NCBI GenBank assembly: GCA_903924185.1
Contig: CAIYAN010000277.1
Span: forward strand, 1 to 41,303
Length of the DNA: 41,303 bases
DNA from: an uncultured Opitutia bacterium
GTDB lineage: Bacteria; Verrucomicrobiota; Verrucomicrobiia; Opitutales; UBA953
Reading direction: 5' to 3'
Shown here: piece by piece, positions 29,646 through 37,564 of the stretch
Position numbering within the stretch: the first letter of the stretch is position 1
Layout of the letters: the number at the start of each line of letters is the position of its first letter
Program-made: the position numbers and the translations under genes
The notes under the pieces: model-generated
What the model saw: only the letters and a program-made list of their open reading frames with translations
Database searches by the model: none
What the model was told of the DNA's origin: nothing

Positions 29646-32474
29646 TTAGGATTGCGGGTACTTGGCGGCGAGGGCGTCGCGGCACCGTGGGGATACCATA
29701 CCGTATTTCCCGGCGTCCACAAGCGTAGGCACCCAGCGCCATGACCTCGGGCACTTTACCCCAGAAGCATGGTCGACGGCAAACGCCAGCGGGGCCTGCG
29801 GGTGGGGCTGCAGCGTGACGGCCGAGACGATCCAAAGCTCGGTTAAAAGGCCCGCATGCTGGGAAAGGATGGCGAAATCAGGGTTTGCCGGGTCACCAGT
29901 AACGGTGACCGCGGCTTCCATCGACTGGCCGATTTTCTTCTCCTGCCGGAGGCGCTCCATGGGGACGTTGACCTGGGCGGCCAAGGCCTGGATGGCGGCG
30001 ACAGCGGCATGGGCAGCTAAACCGGAGGCATCTTCCCAAGCCGCGTCGACGACGGGCCAGTCTTGCAGGTGGATGCACGTGGCGTCGACATACTCGGTAC
30101 GGGCGTGCAAGTGCGACCACGCTTCATCCGCCGTAAACGGCACGAAGGGCGCGATGAGTTTCAGGTAAGCGCGCAAGACAAGGTCGAGCGCGGTCTGGGT
30201 CGAACGGCGCAAGGGGTCGTTGGGTGCAGTCGTGTAGAGGCGGTCCTTGACGACATTGTGGTAGGTCGCCGAGAGCGTGCCCGTCGTGAAACCCGCCAAG
30301 GCGGCGGCGGCACGGTGAAACTCATTACGCTCGCAGGCGTCGGTGACTTCGCGGATGAGCTGGGCGGTCTCGACGAGGACCCAGCGGTCGATCGGGGTCA
30401 ACTGCGCGACGGGGAGCGCATCCTTCGCGGCATCGAAGTCGAAGAGATTACCGAGCTGGTAGCGGAGCGAATTACGCATTCCGCGATACTGATTCGAAAT
30501 GGTCTCGAAGATGGCGTCGGAAATCGGGATATCGCTCTGGTAGTTTTCCGAGGCGACCCAGAGGCGCACGATATCGGCGCCGTATTTCTTGACGTAGTCA
30601 TCGGCGGTCTGCGGCTTGCCGCTCGGGTTGTCGGACTTCGAGATCTTCTGGCGCTTCTCATTGACGACGAAACCGTGCGTGAGGACGGCACGATAAGGCG
30701 CTGTGCCCTTGACGGCGATGGCGGTCCAAAGGGAGGACTGGAACCAACCGCGATGCTGGTCGGAACCTTCGAGGTAAAGGTCGGCGGGCCAATGGAGGTC
30801 AGGATGGAGGGCGCAAACAGCCAAGTGGCTGGAGCCCGAATCAATCCACACGTCCAGCGTGTCGGTACCCTTGCGGAGATCTTTCGGCCAAGCGGCTGGC
30901 ACGGGAGCACCGGCGAGGACTTCCGCGACGGAGGAGGCCCACCACCAATCGCCACCGCGGGTAGCGACCTGCGCAGCGACATGTCGGACGATGCCCGCAT
31001 CGAGGAAGGACTCGCCGGTTGATGGTGAGTAGAACGAAGGGATCGGCACGCCCCAAGCGCGCTGGCGCGAGATACACCAATCGGGACGGCCTTCGAGGGC
31101 GGCACGGATACGATTCTCCCCGCTAGCAGGAATCCATTTCACCTGGCCGACGGCAGCGAGGGCCTTAGCCCGCAGGCCACCGCGATCGAGGCCGACGAAC
31201 CATTGATCCAGGGCGCGGAAGACGACCGGCGACTTGGAACGCCAGCAGTGCGGGTATTGATGTTCGAAGCTCTGCGACTTCAGAAGCGCACCCTTTTCCT
31301 TGAGTAGTCCAAGGACAGCGATGTTGGCCGGGTTCTTACCGTCCGTCTCAAGCACGGTCACGCCCACCAAGGCCGCCGGGACTTGGCCATCATCAGCGTA
31401 GGTACCATCATCGCGAACCGGGCAATAGGGCTCGAGGCCGTATTTATTGCCGGTCTGAAAGTCTTCGAGGCCGTGGCCCGGGGCGGTGTGGACGCAACCC
31501 GAACCGGCATCCGTGGTGACGTAGTCGGCAAGCACGACCGGCGCGGGGCGCGCGATGAAGGGGTGCTGCGACTGCAGACCTTCGAGGGCGCGGCCCTTCA
31601 CACGGAAACCATCGGTCGCCCCTTCGAGGCCACACTCAGTGACAAAGGCATCGCGGCGGGCGGCGGCCACGAGGAACGAACGGTCGCCGTGGCGGACCTC
31701 GACGTATTCAAGTTCTGGATGCACGGCGATGGCGAGGTTGGCAGGCAACGTCCATGGGGTGGTCGTCCAGATAACGACGGCGAGTGGGTGCGCCGGGGTG
31801 AGGCCCTTCGCGGCGGGGTCGGCGACAGGGAAGGCGACCCAGATGGAGTGCGAACGCTTGGTCAGGTATTCAATCTCGGCCTCGGCCAAAGCCGTCTGGC
31901 AAGGGATGGACCAATAGACCGGCTTCTTCGAGCGATAGACGAGGCCTTGCTCAACGAAACTGCTGAAGCCCTTGAGGATCTCGGCCTCGTAGGCGGGATC
32001 CATGGTGCGGTATTCGGACTTCCAATCGGCAAGGATGCCGAGCCGGCGAAACTGCCCGCGCTGCTTCTCGATATAAGCGGCGGAGAATTCGGCGCAGGCC
32101 TTACGTACGCCGAGGGCGTCGAGCGACTGCTGCTTCGCCTGGAGCTCCTTCATCACCTTATGCTCAATCGGTAAACCGTGGCAGTCCCAGCCCGGGACGT
32201 ACGGCGTCCGGAACCCGCGCATGGACTTGAAGCGCAGGATCGCATCCTTCAGCAGTTTATTGAGAGCGGTGCCAATGTGGACGTCTCCGTTAGTGAAAGG
32301 CGGTCCATCGTGGAGGACGAAGGCGGGCTTACCGGCGGCTCGTTTCTGAATGGCGGCGTAGAGGCCATTCTTCTCCCAGTGGGCGATACGCAGCGGCTCG
32401 CGTTCGGCCAGGCCGGCCCGCATGGGGAAATCGGTGACGGGCAGGTTAAGGGTATCCTTGAGCTCTTCGGCCAT
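29646..32474 (-). CDS. ileS: Isoleucyl-tRNA synthetase
   Basis: This is a 942-residue class I synthetase. The start at 32474 (MAEELKDTLNLPVTDFPMRAGLAEREP) matches the family N-terminus; the longer open frame upstream is discarded. The HIGH-type motif is HIGT at 66-69 (GDVHIGTALNKLLKD), followed by PGWDCHGLPIEHK. The editing domain contains the WTTTPWTLPANLAIAV segment, and the KMSKS loop is KISKS from Lys610. The C-terminal zinc finger usually has four cysteines in CxxC...CxxC; here it reads C908-x-x-S911 ... S928-x-x-C931. It heads the operon ileS, dksA-like, lspA, flavin reductase-like. Confidence 0.97.
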   Translation of the reverse strand: MAEELKDTLNLPVTDFPMRAGLAEREPLRIAHWEKNGLYAAIQKRAAGKPAFVLHDGPPFTNGDVHIGTALNKLLKDAILRFKSMRGFRTPYVPGWDCHGLPIEHKVMKELQAKQQSLDALGVRKACAEFSAAYIEKQRGQFRRLGILADWKSEYRTMDPAYEAEILKGFSSFVEQGLVYRSKKPVYWSIPCQTALAEAEIEYLTKRSHSIWVAFPVADPAAKGLTPAHPLAVVIWTTTPWTLPANLAIAVHPELEYVEVRHGDRSFLVAAARRDAFVTECGLEGATDGFRVKGRALEGLQSQHPFIARPAPVVLADYVTTDAGSGCVHTAPGHGLEDFQTGNKYGLEPYCPVRDDGTYADDGQVPAALVGVTVLETDGKNPANIAVLGLLKEKGALLKSQSFEHQYPHCWRSKSPVVFRALDQWFVGLDRGGLRAKALAAVGQVKWIPASGENRIRAALEGRPDWCISRQRAWGVPIPSFYSPSTGESFLDAGIVRHVAAQVATRGGDWWWASSVAEVLAGAPVPAAWPKDLRKGTDTLDVWIDSGSSHLAVCALHPDLHWPADLYLEGSDQHRGWFQSSLWTAIAVKGTAPYRAVLTHGFVVNEKRQKISKSDNPSGKPQTADDYVKKYGADIVRLWVASENYQSDIPISDAIFETISNQYRGMRNSLRYQLGNLFDFDAAKDALPVAQLTPIDRWVLVETAQLIREVTDACERNEFHRAAAALAGFTTGTLSATYHNVVKDRLYTTAPNDPLRRSTQTALDLVLRAYLKLIAPFVPFTADEAWSHLHARTEYVDATCIHLQDWPVVDAAWEDASGLAAHAAVAAIQALAAQVNVPMERLRQEKKIGQSMEAAVTVTGDPANPDFAILSQHAGLLTELWIVSAVTLQPHPQAPLAFAVDHASGVKCPRSWRWVPTLVDAGKYGMVSPRCRDALAAKYPQS

Positions 32475-32514
32475 ATTGACGGTGAAATGTGGGTGATTGA
32501 CCCGGTTAGGCAAT

Positions 32515-32536
32515 ACCCTGCCGGGGCGGGCAGGGT
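32515..32536. repeat. Inverted repeat in the ileS upstream region
   Basis: ACCCTGCC at 32515-32522 and GGCAGGGT at 32529-32536 form an 8-bp dyad with a 6-nt spacer, 41 nt upstream of the ileS start codon on the reverse strand. It could be a leader hairpin of ileS or an operator shared with the divergent gene at 32651. Confidence 0.45.
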
Positions 32537-32613
32537 GAACGGCCTGACGGGCGTGGCAAGGGTGGAGATATCCGCCCAAGAAACGCTAAAACTCCGGGGC
32601 GGGCGGGGCGAGG

Positions 32614-32642
32614 TTGACAGGCGGGGCAGGAAAGGCACGAAT
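32614..32642 (+). promoter_or_regulatory. Candidate promoter of the small membrane protein gene
   Basis: A consensus TTGACA at 32614-32619 is followed 17 bp later by ACGAAT (32637-32642), a weak -10. The start codon at 32651 is only 8 nt beyond, which would give an almost leaderless transcript. Confidence 0.35.
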
Positions 32643-32650
32643 CAGTCCCC

Positions 32651-32917
32651 ATGGACAACAACATGAAGCCCAAGCTGGTCACCACGTGGGGGGTCATCGT
32701 CGACCTCTCCCTGACTGTGATTTTCTTCGCCTGGATGGCCACGATACTTAAGAAGCACGTGCCTTGGGTTGAAGCCGGCGAGCCCGCCGTTTGGGCGGGT
32801 GCCCTGCTCGCCTCGTCCTGCCTCTCGGGTGTACTCTGGATGGCTCTCAGCCTTTTCCGCGTTACCTTGGCGGACCAGATGCTCCCTAAGGATATCTCTG
32901 AAAAGCAGGGTCGCTAA
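32651..32917 (+). CDS. Small two-helix membrane protein, function unknown
   Basis: This is an 88-residue protein with two predicted transmembrane helices (about 10-33, VTTWGVIVDLSLTVIFFAWMATI; about 45-68, AVWAGALLASSCLSGVLWMALSLF) and a short polar tail (LADQMLPKDISEKQGR). I recognise no family. Real-gene support comes from the clean membrane topology, a strong terminator just after it and an upstream TTGACA. ATGs at 32651 and 32663 are both possible starts. It is divergent from ileS and convergent with the gene ending at 32962. Confidence 0.75.
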   Translation: MDNNMKPKLVTTWGVIVDLSLTVIFFAWMATILKKHVPWVEAGEPAVWAGALLASSCLSGVLWMALSLFRVTLADQMLPKDISEKQGR

Positions 32918-32936
32918 GCGCCACCCGCTTCCCGGC

Positions 32937-32966
32937 AAAGGCCAGCCCCGTGCTGGCCTTTTTATT
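32937..32966. terminator. Intrinsic terminator, probably bidirectional
   Basis: AAAGGCCAGC at 32937-32946 and GCTGGCCTTT at 32952-32961 form a perfect 10-bp stem with a 5-nt loop, followed by T residues. It ends in the stop codon of the convergent gene at 32962, so it may also act on the reverse transcript. Confidence 0.9.
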
Positions 32967-34062
32967 TTAAGTTCGGCTCAGCCAAGACGCCTTGGATTTC
33001 CTTCCGCATTACCTCGGCCTCGCGAACCTCTTTCTGAAAATCGGCCCAGATAGCATCGAGCTCTTCGGGCGATGACTTCGGAAACCGCTCCAGCCAAGCC
33101 CCCAAGGTGCGCCAAGCATTATGGTAGACTGGATTCTGGCGGAGGATCTCCCGGCGAAGCACCAAGAGCCGCGACTCCATGCCTTGCCGCACACCCACGG
33201 CCTCGCGCTGCCGCACGACCTGCGGGCCAGTCAGGACGACATCGCCGGCACCGAGGTCGAAGACAAACCGAGTGGCATCATCCAAGGCTTCCGCGGACTC
33301 GCGCATGCCTAAGCTCACGGGACTACGCGTCAGGAGCAGGTTAGCGCGCGCGGCCAGCCACCATTCCTCCTCGGACTTCGCCAACGTCGCCAAAATTTTC
33401 CGCGTGTCGCGCCCCTGCGCCGCCGCGATGAGCACGCGGGTCTGCTCAGCGGAGATGCCAACATCATGGCGGAGCGCTCGCCAAAAAAGGAAAGCTTCCC
33501 TCTCCGGCGCCTTGCCTTGGAGGATATCGGCTAAGCGCGCGGGGGCGGCTAAGCGGCCTTCACGATACCAGAAATCGACCATCGCCGGACGTAACAGCGC
33601 GCGCGTCTCGCTCGCCAAAGCCTGCGCGACCCAGGGCTCGCTAGCGGTCACGGGCTGGCCGGCTGCAAAAGCTACTCGGCCCACCCAAGTGCGGGCCGCC
33701 GCTTCCGAGGCCCGCTGGGCCGCGACCTCGGGGGTAGTGAGCCGGAGCGAGACAATGACTTGGCCCGCTTGCACGCGGACGCTGACGTCTGGCTGCCCAG
33801 GCAGGTCGACGATTTCCAAACGGCCTTTCGCTTGGGGCACGCCATTAACGACCCCAGGGATGGCTGGAATCGCCAAGACTTGCTGCGTATAACGCTCGAG
33901 GGCGGAGCAGTGCACGGCGACAAAACTGACTTCGGCCAGTTCATAGCCGAGGACGACGGCTAGGCCGCCCTCATTGGCGAAAATACGTGGAGCCTCCGGT
34001 GCAGGCGCCGCGACGGGCTCGCCCGCCGCCAGGAAGACCCACGTAGCCAAGAGGCTCAGCAT
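32962..34062 (-). CDS. Exported protein of unknown function
   Basis: This is a 366-residue protein; the start at 34062 gives a signal peptide (MLSLLATWVFLAAGEPVAA), while the longer open frame overlaps the upstream gene. I do not recognise it. Residues about 25-130 look beta-rich (GRLEIVDLPGQPDVSVRVQAGQVIVSLRL), and about 135-360 are helical with Trp/Arg-rich segments (EEEWWLAARANLLLTR; NAWRTLGAWLERFPKSSPEELDAIW). There are no catalytic motifs I can name. It is the third gene of the trpS operon, 4 nt after the membrane coiled-coil gene. Confidence 0.75.
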   Translation of the reverse strand: MLSLLATWVFLAAGEPVAAPAPEAPRIFANEGGLAVVLGYELAEVSFVAVHCSALERYTQQVLAIPAIPGVVNGVPQAKGRLEIVDLPGQPDVSVRVQAGQVIVSLRLTTPEVAAQRASEAAARTWVGRVAFAAGQPVTASEPWVAQALASETRALLRPAMVDFWYREGRLAAPARLADILQGKAPEREAFLFWRALRHDVGISAEQTRVLIAAAQGRDTRKILATLAKSEEEWWLAARANLLLTRSPVSLGMRESAEALDDATRFVFDLGAGDVVLTGPQVVRQREAVGVRQGMESRLLVLRREILRQNPVYHNAWRTLGAWLERFPKSSPEELDAIWADFQKEVREAEVMRKEIQGVLAEPNLK

Positions 34063-34066
34063 CGCA

Positions 34067-35257
34067 TCACGAGCCCGTGAAGTGGCTCTCATCAACCTCG
34101 ACTGGCTCGCCGCCCGAAAGGTGCAGCGGTTCGCCCATCGGCGTCTGGTCGTTCTTCCAAATTTCCACCGTCGCAGGCGCATCGGGCTCCGGTGAGACCC
34201 ACTGCCAGCGACCGATACCAAGGAAGGTCATGAGTTGCCCGCTATCCTGGCTCAGGCCTGGACCCGTCCCGCGGACATACGGTTTGTTGCCGATACCAAT
34301 CATCAAGTTAATCGTCAGTGATGTGCCGCCCCCCGCAGGGGCGGTGGCCACTTCGGCGGACTCCTCGTCCTCGGTGGATTCTTCTTCAATAGAAACCTCT
34401 GCTTCGGCCTCCGGCGCGATTACCGACTCGATCGGGGTCTTCACATCTTCGATGACCATCTCCTCGACAGCAGCCTCCGGCTCTTCGTCGGAAAGCGACG
34501 ACGGGCTAGGAGCGGAGGCGGCGGGCGGGTTTGCCTGTAAGGACTTTACTTCGGCCTGAACGGACTCGAGCGCTTCGCTCAATTTGTCGGTAGCGGCGGC
34601 AGCCTTCTGGCCGGACTTCTTAAAATCTTCGCGTAGTTTCTTGAGGTCGTCGGCCACGGCGGCCTGCTGCGTCCCGACGTCGGTACGCAGGGCCTTTATC
34701 GCCTCGGCGGCCTCATCCACATCCGCCACGGAACCGCGGACGGACACGGCCAAGGCTTCGACCTGCGTAGTCAATTCTTCGACGGCTTCCGGCTTCACGG
34801 AACTACCGCTAGCGGCCACCGCGGCCTCCAAGACTTTTGCCTTGGCTTCTAAGGCAGTGATAGCGGCCTTGAGCGTGTTGAGTTCAGCGGAGGCGCGCTG
34901 GGCGACCGCGGCCGCCGCGGCCTCACCGGCCTGACGAGCGGTAACTTCGATTTCGCCGACGCGGCGAGAAACCGCTTCGGTGCCCGCCCGGAAATCATCC
35001 CGCAGCCCGTCAATCTCCGCGGCCAGCGCTGTTCGTAAACGTGCCTGCTCGGCGAGACGCTCGCGCTTGTCCCCACCATCCATCAACACGGGGACGACGA
35101 CGATGAGCGAAGCACCCAAGATGCCGAGTACGGCCAGGAAGGCCTCCAGCCCGTCACGGGGGTTCAGGTCGAGGCACAGGATGGCGATGACGGCGATAAA
35201 GTCGGCCGCCACTAAGTACCATTTTTCTTTAAGGATTTTTTCGAGGTCGCGGTTCAT
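34067..35257 (-). CDS. Membrane-anchored coiled-coil protein with a C-terminal beta domain
   Basis: This is a 396-residue protein starting at 35257 (MNRDLEKILKEKWYLV). Two transmembrane helices lie near residues 14-30 and 38-60. A long Ala/Glu/Lys-rich coiled coil (about 65-245) follows, then a Pro/Ser/Glu-rich acidic linker (about 250-310). A C-terminal domain of about 80 residues starts with TINLMIGIGNKPYVRGTGPGLS, followed by IGRWQWVSPEP and VEIWKNDQTPMGEP. I recall the phrase GIGNKxxxRGxGPGLS from other Opitutae proteins, so it is probably a lineage domain, possibly beta-sandwich. Function unknown. It lies 26 nt after trpS and 4 nt before the next gene. Confidence 0.8.
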   Translation of the reverse strand: MNRDLEKILKEKWYLVAADFIAVIAILCLDLNPRDGLEAFLAVLGILGASLIVVVPVLMDGGDKRERLAEQARLRTALAAEIDGLRDDFRAGTEAVSRRVGEIEVTARQAGEAAAAAVAQRASAELNTLKAAITALEAKAKVLEAAVAASGSSVKPEAVEELTTQVEALAVSVRGSVADVDEAAEAIKALRTDVGTQQAAVADDLKKLREDFKKSGQKAAAATDKLSEALESVQAEVKSLQANPPAASAPSPSSLSDEEPEAAVEEMVIEDVKTPIESVIAPEAEAEVSIEEESTEDEESAEVATAPAGGGTSLTINLMIGIGNKPYVRGTGPGLSQDSGQLMTFLGIGRWQWVSPEPDAPATVEIWKNDQTPMGEPLHLSGGEPVEVDESHFTGS

Positions 35258-35283
35258 GGGGTGGGGTTGGGGGAAAGGGAAAC

Positions 35284-36303
35284 TCAACGCGGGCGTTCGA
35301 CGAAGCCGACCTTGCGATTGACCTTGGACATCGTCCGGAAGGCCGTGGCTTGGGCCTTTTCAGCGCCAGACTTGAAAATCGCGTTCAGCGCTTCGCGGTC
35401 TTTAATAAGTTCGTCGTAGCGCAGGCGGACTGGGTCGAGGGTCGCGACGACCGCATCAGCGACGGCCTTCTTGAAATCTCCATAGCCCTTGCCCGCAAAC
35501 TCAGCGGTGAGCGTCGGGACATCGCGACCTGTGCAGGCCGAGAGGATGGCGAGGAGGTTTGTGACGCCGGGCTTATCTTCGCCCGGGCGCACCTCGGAAC
35601 CGGAGTCGGTCACCGCCGACATGAACTTCTTGCGGATCTCTTCGGGCCGGTCCGTGACGTAGACCGTGGAGGACTGGTTGGGGTCGGACTTCGACATCTT
35701 CGCCGTCGGGTCCTGCAGGGACATAATGCGCGAACCCACCTTAGAGATAAAGGGGGACGGAACCTTGAAGGTGTCCGAATAGCGGTGGTTAAACTTCTCT
35801 GCCAAGTCGCGGGCCAGCTCAAGGTGCTGCTTCTGGTCGTCGCCCACCGGCACGAGATCCGCATTATAAAGGAGGATATCCGCCGCCATCAGCACGGGGT
35901 AGAAAAGGAGGCCCGCATCGATCGACTGCTGCTTCTTGGCCTTGTCTTTGAACTGGGTCATGCGCTCCAACTGGCCCAACGGGCAGAGGCAGCCTAAAAT
36001 CCAGGCTAGTTCGGTATGACCAATGACATGGGACTGGGCAAAGAGATGACTCCGGGCGGGGTCGAGGCCGCAGGCCACATATTGGGCGAGGCAGGAGTAG
36101 GTATTATCCCGGAGTTGGGCGGGGACGTGGGCTACCGTGATGGCGTGCTGGTCCACGATACCGAAATAGCACTCATAGTCGTCCTGCATCCGACCCCAAT
36201 TCAGGACGGCGCCGAGGTAATTCCCCAAATGGAGACGGCCCGTCGGCTGGGCGCAGGTCAGGACCACCGGCTTGGCGGGCTTTTTTTCGGCTATTTCGCT
36301 CAT
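35284..36303 (-). CDS. trpS: Tryptophanyl-tRNA synthetase
   Basis: This is a 339-residue class Ic synthetase of normal length. The start at 36303 (MSEIAEKKPAKPVVLTCAQPTG) is chosen over an in-frame ATG at 36345. Motifs are the HIGH-type TGRLHLGNYLGA (about 21-32), GIVDQHAIT, YPVLMAADILLY and KMSKS (AKMSKSDPNQSS, about 219-230). It heads an operon with the membrane coiled-coil protein and an unknown exported protein. A GC-rich leader hairpin lies just upstream of the start. Confidence 0.97.
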   Translation of the reverse strand: MSEIAEKKPAKPVVLTCAQPTGRLHLGNYLGAVLNWGRMQDDYECYFGIVDQHAITVAHVPAQLRDNTYSCLAQYVACGLDPARSHLFAQSHVIGHTELAWILGCLCPLGQLERMTQFKDKAKKQQSIDAGLLFYPVLMAADILLYNADLVPVGDDQKQHLELARDLAEKFNHRYSDTFKVPSPFISKVGSRIMSLQDPTAKMSKSDPNQSSTVYVTDRPEEIRKKFMSAVTDSGSEVRPGEDKPGVTNLLAILSACTGRDVPTLTAEFAGKGYGDFKKAVADAVVATLDPVRLRYDELIKDREALNAIFKSGAEKAQATAFRTMSKVNRKVGFVERPR

Positions 36304-36314
36304 TCCTCTGGTCG

Positions 36315-36338
36315 CCAGCGTGGCAAGCCACAGGCTGG
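36315..36338 (-). promoter_or_regulatory. Hairpin in the trpS leader
   Basis: CCAGC-GTGGC (36315-36324) pairs with GCCAC (36327-36331) and GCTGG (36334-36338), with a 2-nt bulge and 2-nt loop, ending 11 nt before the trpS start codon on the reverse strand. It could occlude the start or attenuate transcription. No leader peptide rich in Trp is visible. Confidence 0.4.
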
Positions 36339-36368
36339 GCATCAAGCGGATAGGGATGTCACTGACGC

Positions 36369-36397
36369 TTGAAATGGCGGATTCTTCCGCCTAGATA
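36369..36397 (+). promoter_or_regulatory. Promoter of the mscS-gld operon, with an inverted repeat in the spacer
   Basis: TTGAAA at 36369-36374 and TAGATA at 36392-36397 are 17 bp apart, a good housekeeping promoter 26 nt before the ATG. The spacer contains GGCGGA-TTCT-TCCGCC (36376-36391), a perfect 6-bp inverted repeat. Confidence 0.65.
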
Positions 36398-36423
36398 AAA
36401 CAACGCTCCTCCCCTCCTTTCCC

Positions 36424-37557
36424 ATGTTCCTCGCTCAAGTCGCCCCCGCGACCGCTCCGGCGGCCGTCAGCTCGGCCAATAAGTTCTACATCATCGGTGA
36501 CCTCGACGCCGTAAAGCCGGACATCCCCCAGAGCTGGCCAGACGTCGTCCTCCACAATCTAGGCTACATCGCCTTGGCGTTCGTCATCGGCTGGGTCGCC
36601 AAGAAGGCCCTCGGCTGGGCTGCGACGAAGTTCGATAAGAGTCCCATCGCCCAAGCCGCCGTAGCGGCGGTTGGTAAAGCCCTACCAGCCCTCCTGCCAG
36701 CCTACGCCCTCCTTTTCATCATCAAGGAGAACGCCCCCTACCTCGCCCATGGCGACTGGCTGCATTTCGCGGCCGTCAGCGCCATCTTCCTCACTTCCTT
36801 GGCCCACACGACCGCCATCTTCTACCTCGTGGAGATTCCCATCGCCTGGGCTCGGAAGGTCGCCGACGAAACCGATAATAAACTGGACGACGTTCTCGTC
36901 CCGATGATCTCCACGGTCATCAAGATCTCCGTCATCCTTGTCGGTGGCTTCAAGGCCATCTCGATCATCGACCCGAAGTCCTCCGAGGCGATTCTCGGCC
37001 TCCTCGCCGGCGCCGTCGTTGGCTTGGCCTTCGCCTCCCAAGACACCATCAAGAACGTCTTTGGTGCCGTGATGCTCATCGTCGACCAGCCCTTCACGCT
37101 CGGCGACTTCATCAACACCGGAACGCATGAAGGCAAGGTCGAGGCCCTCGGCCTGCGTTCCACGACCATCGAGCTCATGGACGGCCAAAAGCTGGCCATC
37201 CCGAACGGCGACCTCGCCAACCGCGCCATCGTTAATATTACCCGCCGCGATTTCATCCGCGCCCAAGACCTCGTGCACCTCGAGGTCAATACGCCGTCCG
37301 AGAAAATCCAGCAGGCGGTCACGATTGTCCGTGAATCGCTCGTGGACCACGAAGGCTTCGACTCGCGCCACCCGCCCCTCGTGCACGTGATCGAGTTCAG
37401 CGACTGGGCCGTGAATATTCGCCTCATGTACTGGTTCCGTCCGGCCAACGCCGCTAAGCAATTAGATTTTAACCAGAAACTCCTGCTCCGCATTAGTGCG
37501 AAACTCCAGGCGGCGGACATTCGCCTCGCCGCGCAAGGCACCCCGCAACCCCGCTAA
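36424..37557 (+). CDS. MscS-family mechanosensitive channel
   Basis: This is a 377-residue inner-membrane protein. Hydrophobic segments lie near residues 43-62, 80-100, 112-137 and 160-180. The pore-lining helix and beta domain are clear: ILGLLAGAVVGLAFASQDTIKNVFGAVMLIVDQPFTLGDFI, followed by EGKVEALGLRSTTIELMDGQKLAIPNGDL. The FASQDTIKNVFGAV segment is the MscS signature. Such channels release solutes on hypo-osmotic shock. No ribosome site is evident before the ATG at 36424. The ABC ATPase gene follows 7 nt after its stop, so it is the first gene of a five-gene operon. Confidence 0.94.
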   Translation: MFLAQVAPATAPAAVSSANKFYIIGDLDAVKPDIPQSWPDVVLHNLGYIALAFVIGWVAKKALGWAATKFDKSPIAQAAVAAVGKALPALLPAYALLFIIKENAPYLAHGDWLHFAAVSAIFLTSLAHTTAIFYLVEIPIAWARKVADETDNKLDDVLVPMISTVIKISVILVGGFKAISIIDPKSSEAILGLLAGAVVGLAFASQDTIKNVFGAVMLIVDQPFTLGDFINTGTHEGKVEALGLRSTTIELMDGQKLAIPNGDLANRAIVNITRRDFIRAQDLVHLEVNTPSEKIQQAVTIVRESLVDHEGFDSRHPPLVHVIEFSDWAVNIRLMYWFRPANAAKQLDFNQKLLLRISAKLQAADIRLAAQGTPQPR

Positions 37558-37564
37558 TTTCCCC

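Noticed and set aside
30063..31022. Long open frame (319 codons) on the + strand inside ileS
   Set aside because: It is fully antisense to the well-supported IleRS gene, has no recognisable domain and reflects GC-rich codon bias.
32651..32917. Holin or toxin candidate
   Set aside because: Two helices and small size alone do not support it; no lysis or antitoxin gene is adjacent.
36682..37541. Reverse open frames across the MscS gene
   Set aside because: They are antisense to a channel gene with a clear MscS signature; composition is typical of shadow frames.
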